A DNA stretch of 17,440 nt from JBBIJO01 sp037445895 (GCA_037445895.1 JBBIJO010000027.1:1-17440), one strand, 5' to 3'. Counted from the first letter of the stretch, positions 6,783 to 14,083 are shown. The notes: generated by a model not told the origin, from the sequence alone. Numbers and translations are program-made.

Positions 6783-8501
6783 TTAGTGATTGCAACTCCA
6801 CCAGACGATTTCTAATTCCTTAAACAAAGAATTGCGTCGTTCTGTTTCATCGAGATATAACAAATCTACCGAAGATAATTCCGAACCATTTAAATGTTTA
6901 TCGGCAAGAGTGATAAGGCGGTTAAAGTCTGAATGGTGGAAAGAAAAGCGTTGTTCGGCATAATCCTTAGCGGTCTTTGTATAAATCAAGAATTGCCAAT
7001 CGGAAGATTGAAGAAGCAGTAGTTCGCGGAGTGCTTGCTTAATGATTCTTTGTGTAATGTCGTCGAGCGAAGTTCCTTCGTATTTTGCAAAAAAGTCGCT
7101 TAATTTTTTTTCGTTGTTATAAATTGCTTCCCAAGTCCAATAGGTATCGGGATTGCTCCAAACATCGTGGTTATTATTTACTCCCCAAGAGCCTTCTGGA
7201 ATCCCAACGACTTCGAGTGGGTTAACGCGGAAAACCTCTTCGGAACAGGTTGACATTTTGACCCAAGGAGAGAAGTTCAATCCGCGAATCAAAGAGCGGA
7301 TAAACTCAGGACCTTCGAACCACCAGTGTCCAAAAAGTTCAGTATCGAAAGGGGTGCAGAGCGTTCCCCGATACCCGGTTCGATTGAAATACCAATTTAG
7401 AGTGTTTTCGATATGGTGAATGAAATGATTCGTTTGCAGGTCAATCTTTGGTATTGTCCAATCGGGGTGATAGAGGGATTTATACATCATATCGACTTTC
7501 CTATCGGTAACTCGCCAATATCGAAGCCAAGAATCGAGATGCCTTTTGTGGAAATCCAAGTAATTTGGTTCGGCTGGATACCCGACTTCCCCGCTCCATA
7601 CTTGCATAGAAATTTCTTGATACCTGGTGAAAGCTATAGATGTTCCGTATTCAACTTTTTCGCTGGAAGCAACGTTAACCAACCGCAAAGGACTTTTGTC
7701 GAAAAAAAAATCTTTTGGTCGTAAACTTGCAAATTTGACAAACTTTTCGCGTTCAGTATCAATAAATTTCCCGATTGGATAAGAGCGTCGAAGCAAGTTT
7801 TCGTCGATAATAAAATACTTTAAGCCATATTTTGCAAGAGATTGTTCAAGACCGGGTCTTAATCGCTCCAAATTATATGGATTTACCGGAATCAATGATT
7901 TCCAAAGGTAAGAAGGGCGATATGCACATTCTGGAAGCCAAATGCCACGAGGCTCGCGCCCAAAATGCTTTCGATAGTTTTCGACCGCAGTTCGAAGTTG
8001 CAATTCAACGCTTCTATCGTCGCCTAAAAGTGGAAGATAGCCATGAGTCGCGGCACAAGTCAGAATTTCAATTGCTCCAATGTCCTGTAATTTGCGAAAT
8101 GATTGAACTATGGATTTGTTATATTTTTTGGTGAAATCTTCTAGGCATTTCGAATACCAATTTTGCCAAAACTTTGTTAGATAAATGTGGTGTGGGTCGT
8201 AGCCCCAGTTAGTAAAATTTTTTTCGTCTGCTACGGCACTTTTAATCTTGGATTTACAATAATTTTCGAAAATCTCGGGGAAATCCGGATGTTCTAATTG
8301 TTCACATAGAACAGGCGATAAATTCAAACTTACTTTGGGAAGTGTATTTTGTTCAACAAAATCATAGAAAACATTCAGCAAAGGAATATAACATTCCGCA
8401 ACTGCTTCGTTGAGCCAATCAACACCGTGCGGTTTAGTTCCATGGTGCAAAACCCAAGGTAAATGGGTGTGCAAAACTAAAACGTATCTTCCCGATTCCA
8501 T
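6783..8501 (-). CDS. GH57 / DUF1957 family 1,4-alpha-glucan branching-type enzyme
   Basis: A 572-residue glycoside hydrolase family 57 protein with the C-terminal DUF1957 region, the pattern of bacterial GH57 branching enzymes (Thermus thermophilus, Thermotoga AmyC-like; usually 520-530 residues). Conserved regions in order: VLHTHLPWVLHH (H11, H13), IWLPECAYRP with the expected nucleophile E191, TPFDTELFGHWWFEG with the expected acid/base D386, and LQSSDWQFLIYTKTA plus YAEQRFSFH near the end, the C-terminal signature. The enzyme would make alpha-1,6 branches in, or otherwise rearrange, an alpha-1,4 glucan such as glycogen. There is no signal peptide, so it acts in the cytoplasm. It is the first gene of a two-gene operon with a flippase, immediately downstream of the terminator of the previous unit, so its promoter must lie in or very near the 30 bases before the ATG, where I see no clear match. 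A hydrolase or transglucosylase activity cannot be excluded. Confidence 0.88.
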   Translation of the reverse strand: MESGRYVLVLHTHLPWVLHHGTKPHGVDWLNEAVAECYIPLLNVFYDFVEQNTLPKVSLNLSPVLCEQLEHPDFPEIFENYCKSKIKSAVADEKNFTNWGYDPHHIYLTKFWQNWYSKCLEDFTKKYNKSIVQSFRKLQDIGAIEILTCAATHGYLPLLGDDRSVELQLRTAVENYRKHFGREPRGIWLPECAYRPSYLWKSLIPVNPYNLERLRPGLEQSLAKYGLKYFIIDENLLRRSYPIGKFIDTEREKFVKFASLRPKDFFFDKSPLRLVNVASSEKVEYGTSIAFTRYQEISMQVWSGEVGYPAEPNYLDFHKRHLDSWLRYWRVTDRKVDMMYKSLYHPDWTIPKIDLQTNHFIHHIENTLNWYFNRTGYRGTLCTPFDTELFGHWWFEGPEFIRSLIRGLNFSPWVKMSTCSEEVFRVNPLEVVGIPEGSWGVNNNHDVWSNPDTYWTWEAIYNNEKKLSDFFAKYEGTSLDDITQRIIKQALRELLLLQSSDWQFLIYTKTAKDYAEQRFSFHHSDFNRLITLADKHLNGSELSSVDLLYLDETERRNSLFKELEIVWWSCNH

Positions 8502-8528
8502 TTTCGATTTATCCGAAAATCATAATTC

Positions 8529-8563
8529 AAAAAAAGACTGCTTTCCTCATACAAAAAGCAGCC
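8529..8563 (-). terminator. Terminator of the TPR lipoprotein-DUF3467 operon
   Basis: On the minus strand GGCTGCTTT (8563-8555) pairs with AAAGCAGTC (8544-8536), nine pairs with one wobble and a 10-base loop, followed by seven T (8535-8529). It lies 20 bases past the DUF3467 stop and separates that operon from the GH57 gene. Confidence 0.88.
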
Positions 8564-8583
8564 TTGCTGGAATTAGCCATTAG

Positions 8584-8910
8584 TTAGTTAATCTTTGGAA
8601 CATTTCCAACACCGGGGAAAATTTTGTCTTGCCTATCGATGTTGATTTCGCCATACTGATTTTCATAGTTTTGGATATTTTCTATTAAGGCTCGCATAAA
8701 TAATTTTGCGTGCTGTGGGGTCATAACTATTCTTGCTAGGACACGTCCTTTGGGCAATCCCGGGAGGATTCGAGTAAAATCGAACACAAATTCAGCTGGC
8801 GAGTGGGAAAGAATTACAAGATTCGAATAAATTCCTTCGGCTTCTTTTTCTCCCAATTCGATGTTGATTTGTTGTTGTATGGGTTGAGGCTCCTGTTTTT
8901 TTTCTGCCAT
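8584..8910 (-). CDS. DUF3467 family protein
   Basis: A 108-residue protein matching the small DUF3467 family. Visible family features are the Gln-rich start, the stretch IYSNLVILSHSPAEFVFDFT (27-46), the PKGRVLARIVMTPQHAKLF segment and the closing helix ENIQNYENQYGEI. The family is widespread in bacteria and archaea; its function is unknown, and it has no signal peptide, so it is likely cytoplasmic. GGGA lies about five to six bases before the ATG, inside the 9-base gap that follows the TPR lipoprotein gene, so the two are co-transcribed and stop at the terminator 8529-8563. Confidence 0.88.
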   Translation of the reverse strand: MAEKKQEPQPIQQQINIELGEKEAEGIYSNLVILSHSPAEFVFDFTRILPGLPKGRVLARIVMTPQHAKLFMRALIENIQNYENQYGEINIDRQDKIFPGVGNVPKIN

Positions 8911-8919
8911 TTTTTCCCT

Positions 8920-10413
8920 TTATTTATTTAAATTGTTGATTCTTTCTTGGATTTCTCTCATTTTTTTCTCGTTTTTCAAATATGAGTCATAAATTTTAAG
9001 CAGAGTATAGAGATATTTTTCCTTATCTTCCTGTTTTACGAGAGGGTCGAGTGCTTCCAATTCTGCGGCTATCTCTTTAACTTTATCGCTTTTGTTATTA
9101 ACAAAGTAAAGTTGGGATAATTCGCCGAGAACTTCGAAGTCGTTCATAAAGCGGGGTGTTTTTCGGCATCTCTCGAAATACTCAACCGATTTCTCTAAAT
9201 CGCCGATATATTCTTTCGGTTCATTTTTACCGCTCTCGACTTGTCTTTTTTGAATTATGGCAACTTTGTTTTTATATGCTGCTGCACAATTACGAAGGGC
9301 AAAATCGAAGTTCGGGTCGATTTTGAGAGCTTGCTCATATTGTTCGATTGCTTTGTCGTATTCGCCGAGTTGAAGAAGAATATCACCATATTGTGCACGA
9401 TACACCTTGTTGCTTGGGTCTTTTGCTACGAGACTTTCGATAAACTTTGCAGCTTCGCTGCGTTTACCTTGGGCATCGTAAACAGAAACAAGAAACGAAT
9501 TAACATCGGAATTTTCTGGTTCGAGAATTAAAATTTTCTGAACATTTTGAATAGACTTATCGTATTCTTTCCTATTAAAATAAATTTGTGCAAGCGAAGC
9601 AAATGGAATAGAATTCATCTCGGTTGGTTGTTCTTTTTCTTCGGTAAGCCATTCTTTGGGTGGCTCGACTTTCCAGCCAAATACTTCGAAAACCTTTCCT
9701 TTGTCGTTCGAAAAAATAAATATTTCTCTATTTCCAACAACAAATTTATCGATAACAATCGAATCCGAGGTAGGGGAATATCGGAGTCCTTTGGAGTATT
9801 CCGGTTTGCCCAACTTTTTCAAAGCATTTTCGCGTGGAATTTTAATATAAATTCCACTTTCTTTTGCAAAATCTAATTCTTTTTGGATAATTTCCCCGTA
9901 GAGTTCATAATATTTTACTGCATCGTCCGTATCGCCTTTGGTTTCGTAAGCTTGGGCAATTAAAGGATAGAAATCGGAAATTTGAGAGCGAACGGTTATT
10001 CCAGCATTGAAGGTTTTGATAGATGAATCAAGAAATGACGTCTTTTTTGTCGAAAAATATTTGTTAAATAAATCCACACCGTAATTGTATGCAAGTCGCC
10101 AAAGGTTCGATTTAAACTGTTCTGCTTTAATTCTAAGAGGAGAATCTTTAAGATATGGGTTCGACAAGTTTATTGTGCGCGCAGCACCCATCAAATCCCC
10201 AATTTGCATTTTCAATTCGGCAAGCATTATGTATGCTTCTACGTTCGAAGGGTTATTTTGAATTTCTTTCTCCAAATTAGTTTCGGCTTTTGCCCATTCT
10301 TGGTTACGTATGGCAAGTTTTGCCGTTGTCATTTCGGGCGATGCACACTGGAAAGATTGCACTAATACGGCAAAAATTGAAAAAAAACAAACTAATAAGA
10401 GTTTCCTTTTCAC
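8920..10413 (-). CDS. TPR-repeat lipoprotein
   Basis: A 497-residue exported protein. The N-terminus MKRKLLLVCFFSIFAVLVQS is a signal peptide and SFQC23 is a plausible, though imperfect, lipobox (Ser at the usual Leu position). Tetratricopeptide repeats follow: one set around 31-100 (KLAIRNQEWAKAETNLEKEI, then VEAYIMLAELKMQIGDLMGA) and another around 275-385 (SLAQIYFNRKEYDKSIQNVQ; YGDILLQLGEYDKAIEQYEQ). Between them (about 180-265) is a non-TPR segment with ENALKKLGKPEYSKGL and a run of short strands, resembling a small beta domain. TPR lipoproteins serve as protein-protein scaffolds at the periplasmic face of a membrane; the partner is unknown. The start is a GTG at 10413, with GAGGA about seven bases upstream; the nearby ATG (10420) is followed directly by TAA. 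It is the first gene of an operon with DUF3467. Confidence 0.8.
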   Translation of the reverse strand: MKRKLLLVCFFSIFAVLVQSFQCASPEMTTAKLAIRNQEWAKAETNLEKEIQNNPSNVEAYIMLAELKMQIGDLMGAARTINLSNPYLKDSPLRIKAEQFKSNLWRLAYNYGVDLFNKYFSTKKTSFLDSSIKTFNAGITVRSQISDFYPLIAQAYETKGDTDDAVKYYELYGEIIQKELDFAKESGIYIKIPRENALKKLGKPEYSKGLRYSPTSDSIVIDKFVVGNREIFIFSNDKGKVFEVFGWKVEPPKEWLTEEKEQPTEMNSIPFASLAQIYFNRKEYDKSIQNVQKILILEPENSDVNSFLVSVYDAQGKRSEAAKFIESLVAKDPSNKVYRAQYGDILLQLGEYDKAIEQYEQALKIDPNFDFALRNCAAAYKNKVAIIQKRQVESGKNEPKEYIGDLEKSVEYFERCRKTPRFMNDFEVLGELSQLYFVNNKSDKVKEIAAELEALDPLVKQEDKEKYLYTLLKIYDSYLKNEKKMREIQERINNLNK

Positions 10414-10448
10414 TTTACATTCCTCTATTCAATCAAAAAACACAAATA

Positions 10449-10456
10449 CAAAGTTA
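10449..10456 (-). promoter_or_regulatory. Candidate Bacteroidota -7 element for the TPR lipoprotein operon
   Basis: TAACTTTG on the minus strand matches TAnnTTTG exactly and would start a transcript about 30 bases before the GTG at 10413. No TTG is seen at the expected -33 spacing, so this is a moderate call. Confidence 0.4.
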
Positions 10457-10550
10457 ACAAAAAATAAAGAAAATTGTTAGAAAATTTGTAGAGTTACACG
10501 ATTCATTCTTTCTTGTTGATTCAAATATGCACTAATTGTCCTCTTTTTCT

Positions 10551-10558
10551 TAATTTTG
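10551..10558 (+). promoter_or_regulatory. Candidate Bacteroidota -7 element for flippase 2
   Basis: TAATTTTG matches TAnnTTTG and ends 21 bases before the ATG at 10580, giving a short leader. The nearest TTGs do not fit the usual 17-23 base spacing. With the element at 10449-10456 it would make the 166-base gap a divergent promoter region. Confidence 0.35.
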
Positions 10559-10579
10559 AATTTGTGAATTCGAGTTGCG

Positions 10580-12079
10580 ATGAAAAGTAGGATTCTTTCG
10601 CTTGCAAGCGATACCCTTGTCTATGGTATTTTCATTCTTGTTGGTCGTTTCCTTACCTTTCTTCTCACGCCTTTCTATACTAATTTCCTTTCGGTCGAAG
10701 AGGTCGGCGATGTCGGTAATTTTTTCTCCTTGATTGCCTTTATGAATGTGATTTATTCAATCGGTATGGATACAGCATACTTCCGCTTTTATTCCCATAG
10801 CGACCAAACACAAAGTAGAACTGCATTTACTTTTGCTTATCTTTCTATCTTGGTTGTGTCTTTATTTGCAACCATTGTCTTATTAGTATTGTCGCAGCAA
10901 ATTGCCCCGACTTTGACACAACTGGGTGAACGAAATACAATCGTTCAACTCGCCATTTTAATACCTTTAACTGATACTCTGATGGTAGTCCCTTATGCTT
11001 ATTTACGAATGACTCGCCAAGTTTGGAAATTCTCTGTTGTTCGGTTCCTGTTGATTTTAATTGCGGTTGGGCTAAACATTCTTTTTGTTGTTGTATTACG
11101 ATATGGAATAATTGGGGTTTTTATTGCCCAACTAATTGCAAATTGTATTGGATTGGTAGTGCTTGTCCCAATAATTTACCGGCAATTTGGTTGGCAATTC
11201 GATTCACAGTTATTTCGAAATATGCTAAAATTTGGTTTACCAACTATCCCTGCGACTTTTTCCGGAATCGTTTTGCAAGTTGTCGATCGCCCCATATTGA
11301 AATATTTGACAAACTCGAACGAGGTAGGTATTTATATGGTGAACTATCGGCTTGCTATCCCGATGATGCTTTTTGTTGCAATGTTCGATTATGCTTGGCG
11401 ACCATTTTATCTTTCTCATTACGAAAGCTCCGACGCTAAGCGTTTATTTTCGAGGATTCTAACATACTTTGTTTTTGCCTCGGCTGTGGTCTTTCTTTTT
11501 GTTGGTTTTTTTATGGATTTTATTGTTCGCTTGCCTTTCTTTGGCGGGAAGTTTATCGAGCCGACCTATTGGCAAGGTATGGATATTATCCCAATTGTTA
11601 TGCTTGGTTATATATTCAACGGCTTTTATATCAATTTTACAGCTGGAATCAATATCCAAAAGGTAACGAAATACTTGCCTGTGTCGATTGGCATAGGCGC
11701 CATTGTAAATGTCCTTTTCAATTTTATCTCGATTCCAATACTTGGCTACCGAGGAGCCGCGTGGGCAACTTTCTTTGCATACCTTGCAAGTGCTGGAATC
11801 GTTTATTATTATTCTCATCGAGTATATCCAATTGAGTTTCAATGGAAGAAAATTTTTTCGATTGGATTGTCGATGTTAGTCATATACTTTGTATTCTATG
11901 GTTCGACAAACGAGTTGGGTTTATTACCCAAATTCTTAATTCGACTTTGTGGGTTGGTAATCTTTCCGATAATACTTTTCGTTACAAAAGTATTCGATAT
12001 AAAGGAAATATCGCAAATCAAGCGGCTTTTTCGGTTTACTAAAAAAGAACCCCGGAAAGATAATGCTCAAAGCTTTTAA
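10580..12079 (+). CDS. Second MOP-superfamily polysaccharide flippase
   Basis: A 499-residue inner-membrane protein with hydrophobic segments throughout and a short basic cytoplasmic tail (KRLFRFTKKEPRKD). Family features are the opening SDTLVYGIFILVGRFLTFLL, TPFYTNFLSVEEVGDVG between helices 1 and 2, FRFYSH near residue 70, and MLKFGLPTIPATFSGIVLQV with DRPILKYLT in the second half, as in oligosaccharide flippases and Wzx-like lipopolysaccharide biosynthesis proteins. It would export lipid-linked saccharides across the cytoplasmic membrane. It differs strongly from the flippase at 5358-6779, which suggests two separate glycan substrates. The ATG has no clear Shine-Dalgarno, common in Bacteroidota. 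It is transcribed alone: 160 bases separate it from the kinase gene, which has its own promoter. I see no strong terminator after it. Confidence 0.87.
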   Translation: MKSRILSLASDTLVYGIFILVGRFLTFLLTPFYTNFLSVEEVGDVGNFFSLIAFMNVIYSIGMDTAYFRFYSHSDQTQSRTAFTFAYLSILVVSLFATIVLLVLSQQIAPTLTQLGERNTIVQLAILIPLTDTLMVVPYAYLRMTRQVWKFSVVRFLLILIAVGLNILFVVVLRYGIIGVFIAQLIANCIGLVVLVPIIYRQFGWQFDSQLFRNMLKFGLPTIPATFSGIVLQVVDRPILKYLTNSNEVGIYMVNYRLAIPMMLFVAMFDYAWRPFYLSHYESSDAKRLFSRILTYFVFASAVVFLFVGFFMDFIVRLPFFGGKFIEPTYWQGMDIIPIVMLGYIFNGFYINFTAGINIQKVTKYLPVSIGIGAIVNVLFNFISIPILGYRGAAWATFFAYLASAGIVYYYSHRVYPIEFQWKKIFSIGLSMLVIYFVFYGSTNELGLLPKFLIRLCGLVIFPIILFVTKVFDIKEISQIKRLFRFTKKEPRKDNAQSF

Positions 12080-12185
12080 ATTTATTAGACCGATAAAAAT
12101 GTTTCCTTCCTAAGTTGTTTAAAATATATAAATTTATAGTCGAATAGCCTTTTAATTGCTTTATTTTTTCCTATTTTCGAATTTA

Positions 12186-12217
12186 TTGGCATAATAATTG
12201 TAATTATTTTACATTTG
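12186..12217 (+). promoter_or_regulatory. Bacteroidota-type promoter of the sugar kinase gene
   Basis: TTG (12186-12188), a 21-base spacer and TACATTTG (12210-12217) match TTG-N17-23-TAnnTTTG. The expected start is about 12224, leaving a leader of roughly 16 bases with AAGGG just before the ATG at 12240. Confidence 0.6.
12193..12208. promoter_or_regulatory. Dyad inside the kinase promoter spacer, possible operator
   Basis: AATAATT-GT-AATTATT is a perfect inverted repeat with 7-base arms. It sits exactly between the -33 and -7 elements, the classic place for a repressor site. AT-rich dyads also arise by chance, so the regulatory role is inference. Confidence 0.4.
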
Positions 12218-12239
12218 ATTTGAAAATAACAAGGGTTTT

Positions 12240-13190
12240 ATGCAGGACAAATTTGAGTACACGATTGTTGCGGTTGATGGTGGGGGAACACGAACCCGAG
12301 CAATACTAAAACAAGGTAGTAAAGTTCTTTCGCAAACAACCGCGGGGACAACCCGTGTTGGTTCCGTTGGGGTTGGGGAATCTTCGGAGCGTCTATTGAA
12401 CATAATTCTCGACCTTTGCGAACAAGCCCAAATCGAAACATCGGAAGTTGATGTGATTGTCGTTGGGCTTGCTGGTGTTTGGCTCGAAGAAGAAAAGCAG
12501 CGTTCTACACATTTAATTAAGACACTTGCGCGCACACAAAATATTCAGCTAAACGACTTGATTGTTGCAAGCGATGCCGAAATTGCTGTCGAAGGTGCTT
12601 TCGGCGGTGCTAACGGCATTGTGCTTATCGTTGGAACAGGCTCGATTGCAATTGGAAAGATTGGAAAAGATAAGTTCATTCGTTGCGGTGGATGGGGAAT
12701 TGAACTCGACGATGAAGGGAGCGGAGCGTGGATAGGACGCGAAGGTTTAACTGCTGTTGTGCGAGCTCTCGATGGTCGAGGCCAACCAACGAAACTCACC
12801 GATATGCTTGCCGATTTTAATCCTTTAATAGACATAAACAATCCAAGGACAATAGTTAAAGCTTATGCCGAGCGAACATTTGAATACCAGATGCTTACCC
12901 CAACAGTTATGCGTTGCGCCGAACTTGGCGACGATGTTTGTTTCAAAATAATAGAACAATCCGCTCGACATCTTGTTGAACTACTTGCAGCGCTCTATCC
13001 TGCTTTCAAGACGAAACAGGTAAATGTAGCAATGGTTGGTGGAATTATCGAATCTAAAAGCCTTTTAGGCAGAATGCTCGAAGAACTTGTAGCTAAGGAC
13101 AAACGTTTCAAGCAAGTTACACCTATCGGGACACCACTCGATGGGGCAATATTAATTGGCAATCGTATATTAACAAGTTTAGCAGAATAA
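12240..13190 (+). CDS. BadF/BadG/BcrA/BcrD-family ATPase, probable N-acetylglucosamine/glucosamine-type kinase
   Basis: A 316-residue kinase of the ASKHA (actin/hsp70/sugar kinase) fold. The ATP-binding motifs are clear: phosphate-1 DGGGTRTR (from D13), a VVGLAG segment near residue 82, the expected catalytic base D112 in VASDAEIAVEGAFGG, phosphate-2 VGTGSIA (G132-A137), GGWGIELDDEGSG (D157, D158) and the adenosine motif VAMVGGII (265-270). The order and the DDEGSGAW-IGREGL stretch fit the GlcNAc-kinase-like branch rather than the benzoyl-CoA reductase activators, which carry an iron-sulfur cluster; the cysteines here are not clustered. It most likely phosphorylates GlcNAc or glucosamine from cell-wall recycling or chitin; the exact sugar is not provable by reading. 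AAGGG lies four bases before the ATG. A dyad in the promoter spacer suggests local control. Monocistronic. Confidence 0.82.
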   Translation: MQDKFEYTIVAVDGGGTRTRAILKQGSKVLSQTTAGTTRVGSVGVGESSERLLNIILDLCEQAQIETSEVDVIVVGLAGVWLEEEKQRSTHLIKTLARTQNIQLNDLIVASDAEIAVEGAFGGANGIVLIVGTGSIAIGKIGKDKFIRCGGWGIELDDEGSGAWIGREGLTAVVRALDGRGQPTKLTDMLADFNPLIDINNPRTIVKAYAERTFEYQMLTPTVMRCAELGDDVCFKIIEQSARHLVELLAALYPAFKTKQVNVAMVGGIIESKSLLGRMLEELVAKDKRFKQVTPIGTPLDGAILIGNRILTSLAE

Positions 13191-13256
13191 ATCGCGTAGT
13201 GAATTGCAAAATATTTGTTTAAGTGGGATAATTATAAATTACTGAATTGTTTATCG

Positions 13257-13278
13257 AAAATCTCCGTAAAATCTCCGT
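13257..13278. repeat. 11-bp perfect tandem duplication
   Basis: AAAATCTCCGT occurs twice back to back (13257-13267 and 13268-13278). Confidence 0.8.
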
Positions 13279-13282
13279 TATT

Positions 13283-13305
13283 AATCAAAACATTCTATTT
13301 TGATT
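13283..13305. repeat. 8-bp perfect hairpin
   Basis: AATCAAAA (13283-13290) pairs with TTTTGATT (13298-13305) around a 7-base loop. It is AT-rich and has no T-run after it, so it is a poor terminator. Confidence 0.5.
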
Positions 13306-13321
13306 CTCAAATGTTGCATAC

Positions 13322-13353
13322 TGACAACCTCTGTGGTATCCCACTTTTTGTCA
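13322..13353 (+). repeat. Nested hairpin, possible terminator of the kinase gene
   Basis: TGACAA (13322-13327) pairs with TTGTCA (13348-13353), and GTGG (13333-13336) pairs with CCAC (13341-13344) inside it. A run of five T follows the inner stem. It lies about 130 bases past the kinase stop, so it may be a late terminator or an RNA switch-like element; neither is proven. Confidence 0.4.
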
Positions 13354-13367
13354 ACAGAGTGAATATC

Positions 13368-13391
13368 TTTTATTAATAATTTTATTAATAA
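13368..13391. repeat. 12-bp perfect tandem duplication
   Basis: TTTTATTAATAA is repeated twice without spacing (13368-13379 and 13380-13391), 60 bases before the next start codon. Confidence 0.8.
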
Positions 13392-13451
13392 CAACTTTCT
13401 AAATTTTTATATTTTTTGTAATTTAGTCGATTAAATTTTATTGGAGAAGAA

Positions 13452-14069
13452 ATGAGAGGTTTTCGATTTTTAACAGTGTTTGTTCCTATGGTTTTAGTAG
13501 TTTTTGCTTTTCCACTTCTTTCCCAAGAGGAGCAAAAGAAAGAAGAGGAACAAATTCAATTCCAAGAAGAATACGAACCAGATACGGTCCAATCCTCCAA
13601 GGAACAAATTCCAGAACGTTTGAAATATTTTCGCGAACGTTACGAAGAAACATTTCAAGAACCATTCGAGGTTGTTTGGCGTTCGATAAAGAAATCGCTC
13701 GATGATATTAGTTGTATGATATCATACGAAAAGTATCAGCAAGACCAAAACGGGCTTTTCTCCGGAACCTTGAAATCGGACTATTGTGTTTTCACAATGG
13801 GCCGAGATACGACTTTTCGGGTCCTTAAACAGTATAGCTACGAAATGCCTCTAATTCGGGGAGGTATTTGGGAAAATGGAAGAATTCATTACATCTTTAA
13901 AGTTAAAGAAAATGAGGATGGGAGTGTTTTCCTATCTTTTCGAGCTCAATTGAGTGGCTTCGAGGATTTTGTAACACATCAAGTACATTTTTGGAAATCG
14001 AACGGTTACCTCGAAACGAAAATGCTCGAACGAATTAAAAACAATTTGCCACTGGTTCGCGAACAATAA
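13452..14069 (+). CDS. Exported protein of unknown function
   Basis: A 205-residue protein I do not recognise. MRGFRFLTVFVPMVLVVFAF is a signal peptide, with cleavage probably after S24 (LLS-Q). There is no lipobox cysteine. A Glu/Gln-rich linker (26-60) is followed by a compact domain of about 130 residues: a helix with EPFEVVWRSIKKSLDDI, then alternating strands (GLFSGTLKSDYCVF, GRIHYIFKVKE, GSVFLSFRAQL) and a last helix with LETKMLERIKNNL. This helix-strands-helix order resembles the small helix-grip domains of BamC-type periplasmic or outer-membrane accessory proteins, but that is a fold impression only. Two cysteines (near 88 and 111) could form a disulfide. GGAGA lies four bases before the ATG. 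It is transcribed alone and meets the DUF4249 gene tail to tail. Confidence 0.65.
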   Translation: MRGFRFLTVFVPMVLVVFAFPLLSQEEQKKEEEQIQFQEEYEPDTVQSSKEQIPERLKYFRERYEETFQEPFEVVWRSIKKSLDDISCMISYEKYQQDQNGLFSGTLKSDYCVFTMGRDTTFRVLKQYSYEMPLIRGGIWENGRIHYIFKVKENEDGSVFLSFRAQLSGFEDFVTHQVHFWKSNGYLETKMLERIKNNLPLVREQ

Positions 14070-14083
14070 AAACTTTTTTAAAA

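Larger units (their letters stand above)
13221..13346. repeat. Long-range 10-bp inverted repeat
   Basis: AAGTGGGATA (13221-13230) is the perfect reverse complement of TATCCCACTT (13337-13346), with 106 bases between. In RNA the right arm could pair either here or in its own local hairpin. Confidence 0.5.
13191..13451. other. Repeat-dense intergenic region
   Basis: This 261-base non-coding gap has several overlapping structures listed separately: an 11-bp tandem duplication, an 8-bp hairpin, a nested hairpin, a 12-bp tandem duplication and a 10-bp inverted repeat pairing 13221-13230 with 13337-13346. It must hold the end of the kinase transcript and the promoter of the exported-protein gene. 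No exact TAnnTTTG was found; TATTTTTTG near 13412-13420 is one base too long. Confidence 0.6.

Noticed and set aside
7153..8134. Three plus-strand open frames (88-103 residues)
   Set aside because: They are shadows of the GH57 gene, which has conserved catalytic regions throughout.
9241..9876. Plus-strand open frames of 96 and 109 residues
   Set aside because: Antisense to the TPR lipoprotein; no ribosome site or domain was seen and the composition is typical of a mirrored frame.
11459..11842. Minus-strand open frame of 127 residues
   Set aside because: Opposite the membrane segments of flippase 2; the residue makeup is an antisense artefact.
12209..12841. Minus-strand open frames of 108 and 98 residues
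   Set aside because: They mirror the kinase gene, whose ATP-binding motifs are complete.
12240..13190. Benzoyl-CoA or 2-hydroxyacyl-CoA dehydratase activator function for the BadF-family protein
   Set aside because: Those activators need clustered cysteines for an iron-sulfur centre and dehydratase genes nearby; neither is seen, while kinase motifs fit.
13257..13391. Tandem and inverted repeats as a CRISPR array
   Set aside because: Each unit is only 11-12 bases, occurs twice with no spacer, and no cas gene is present.
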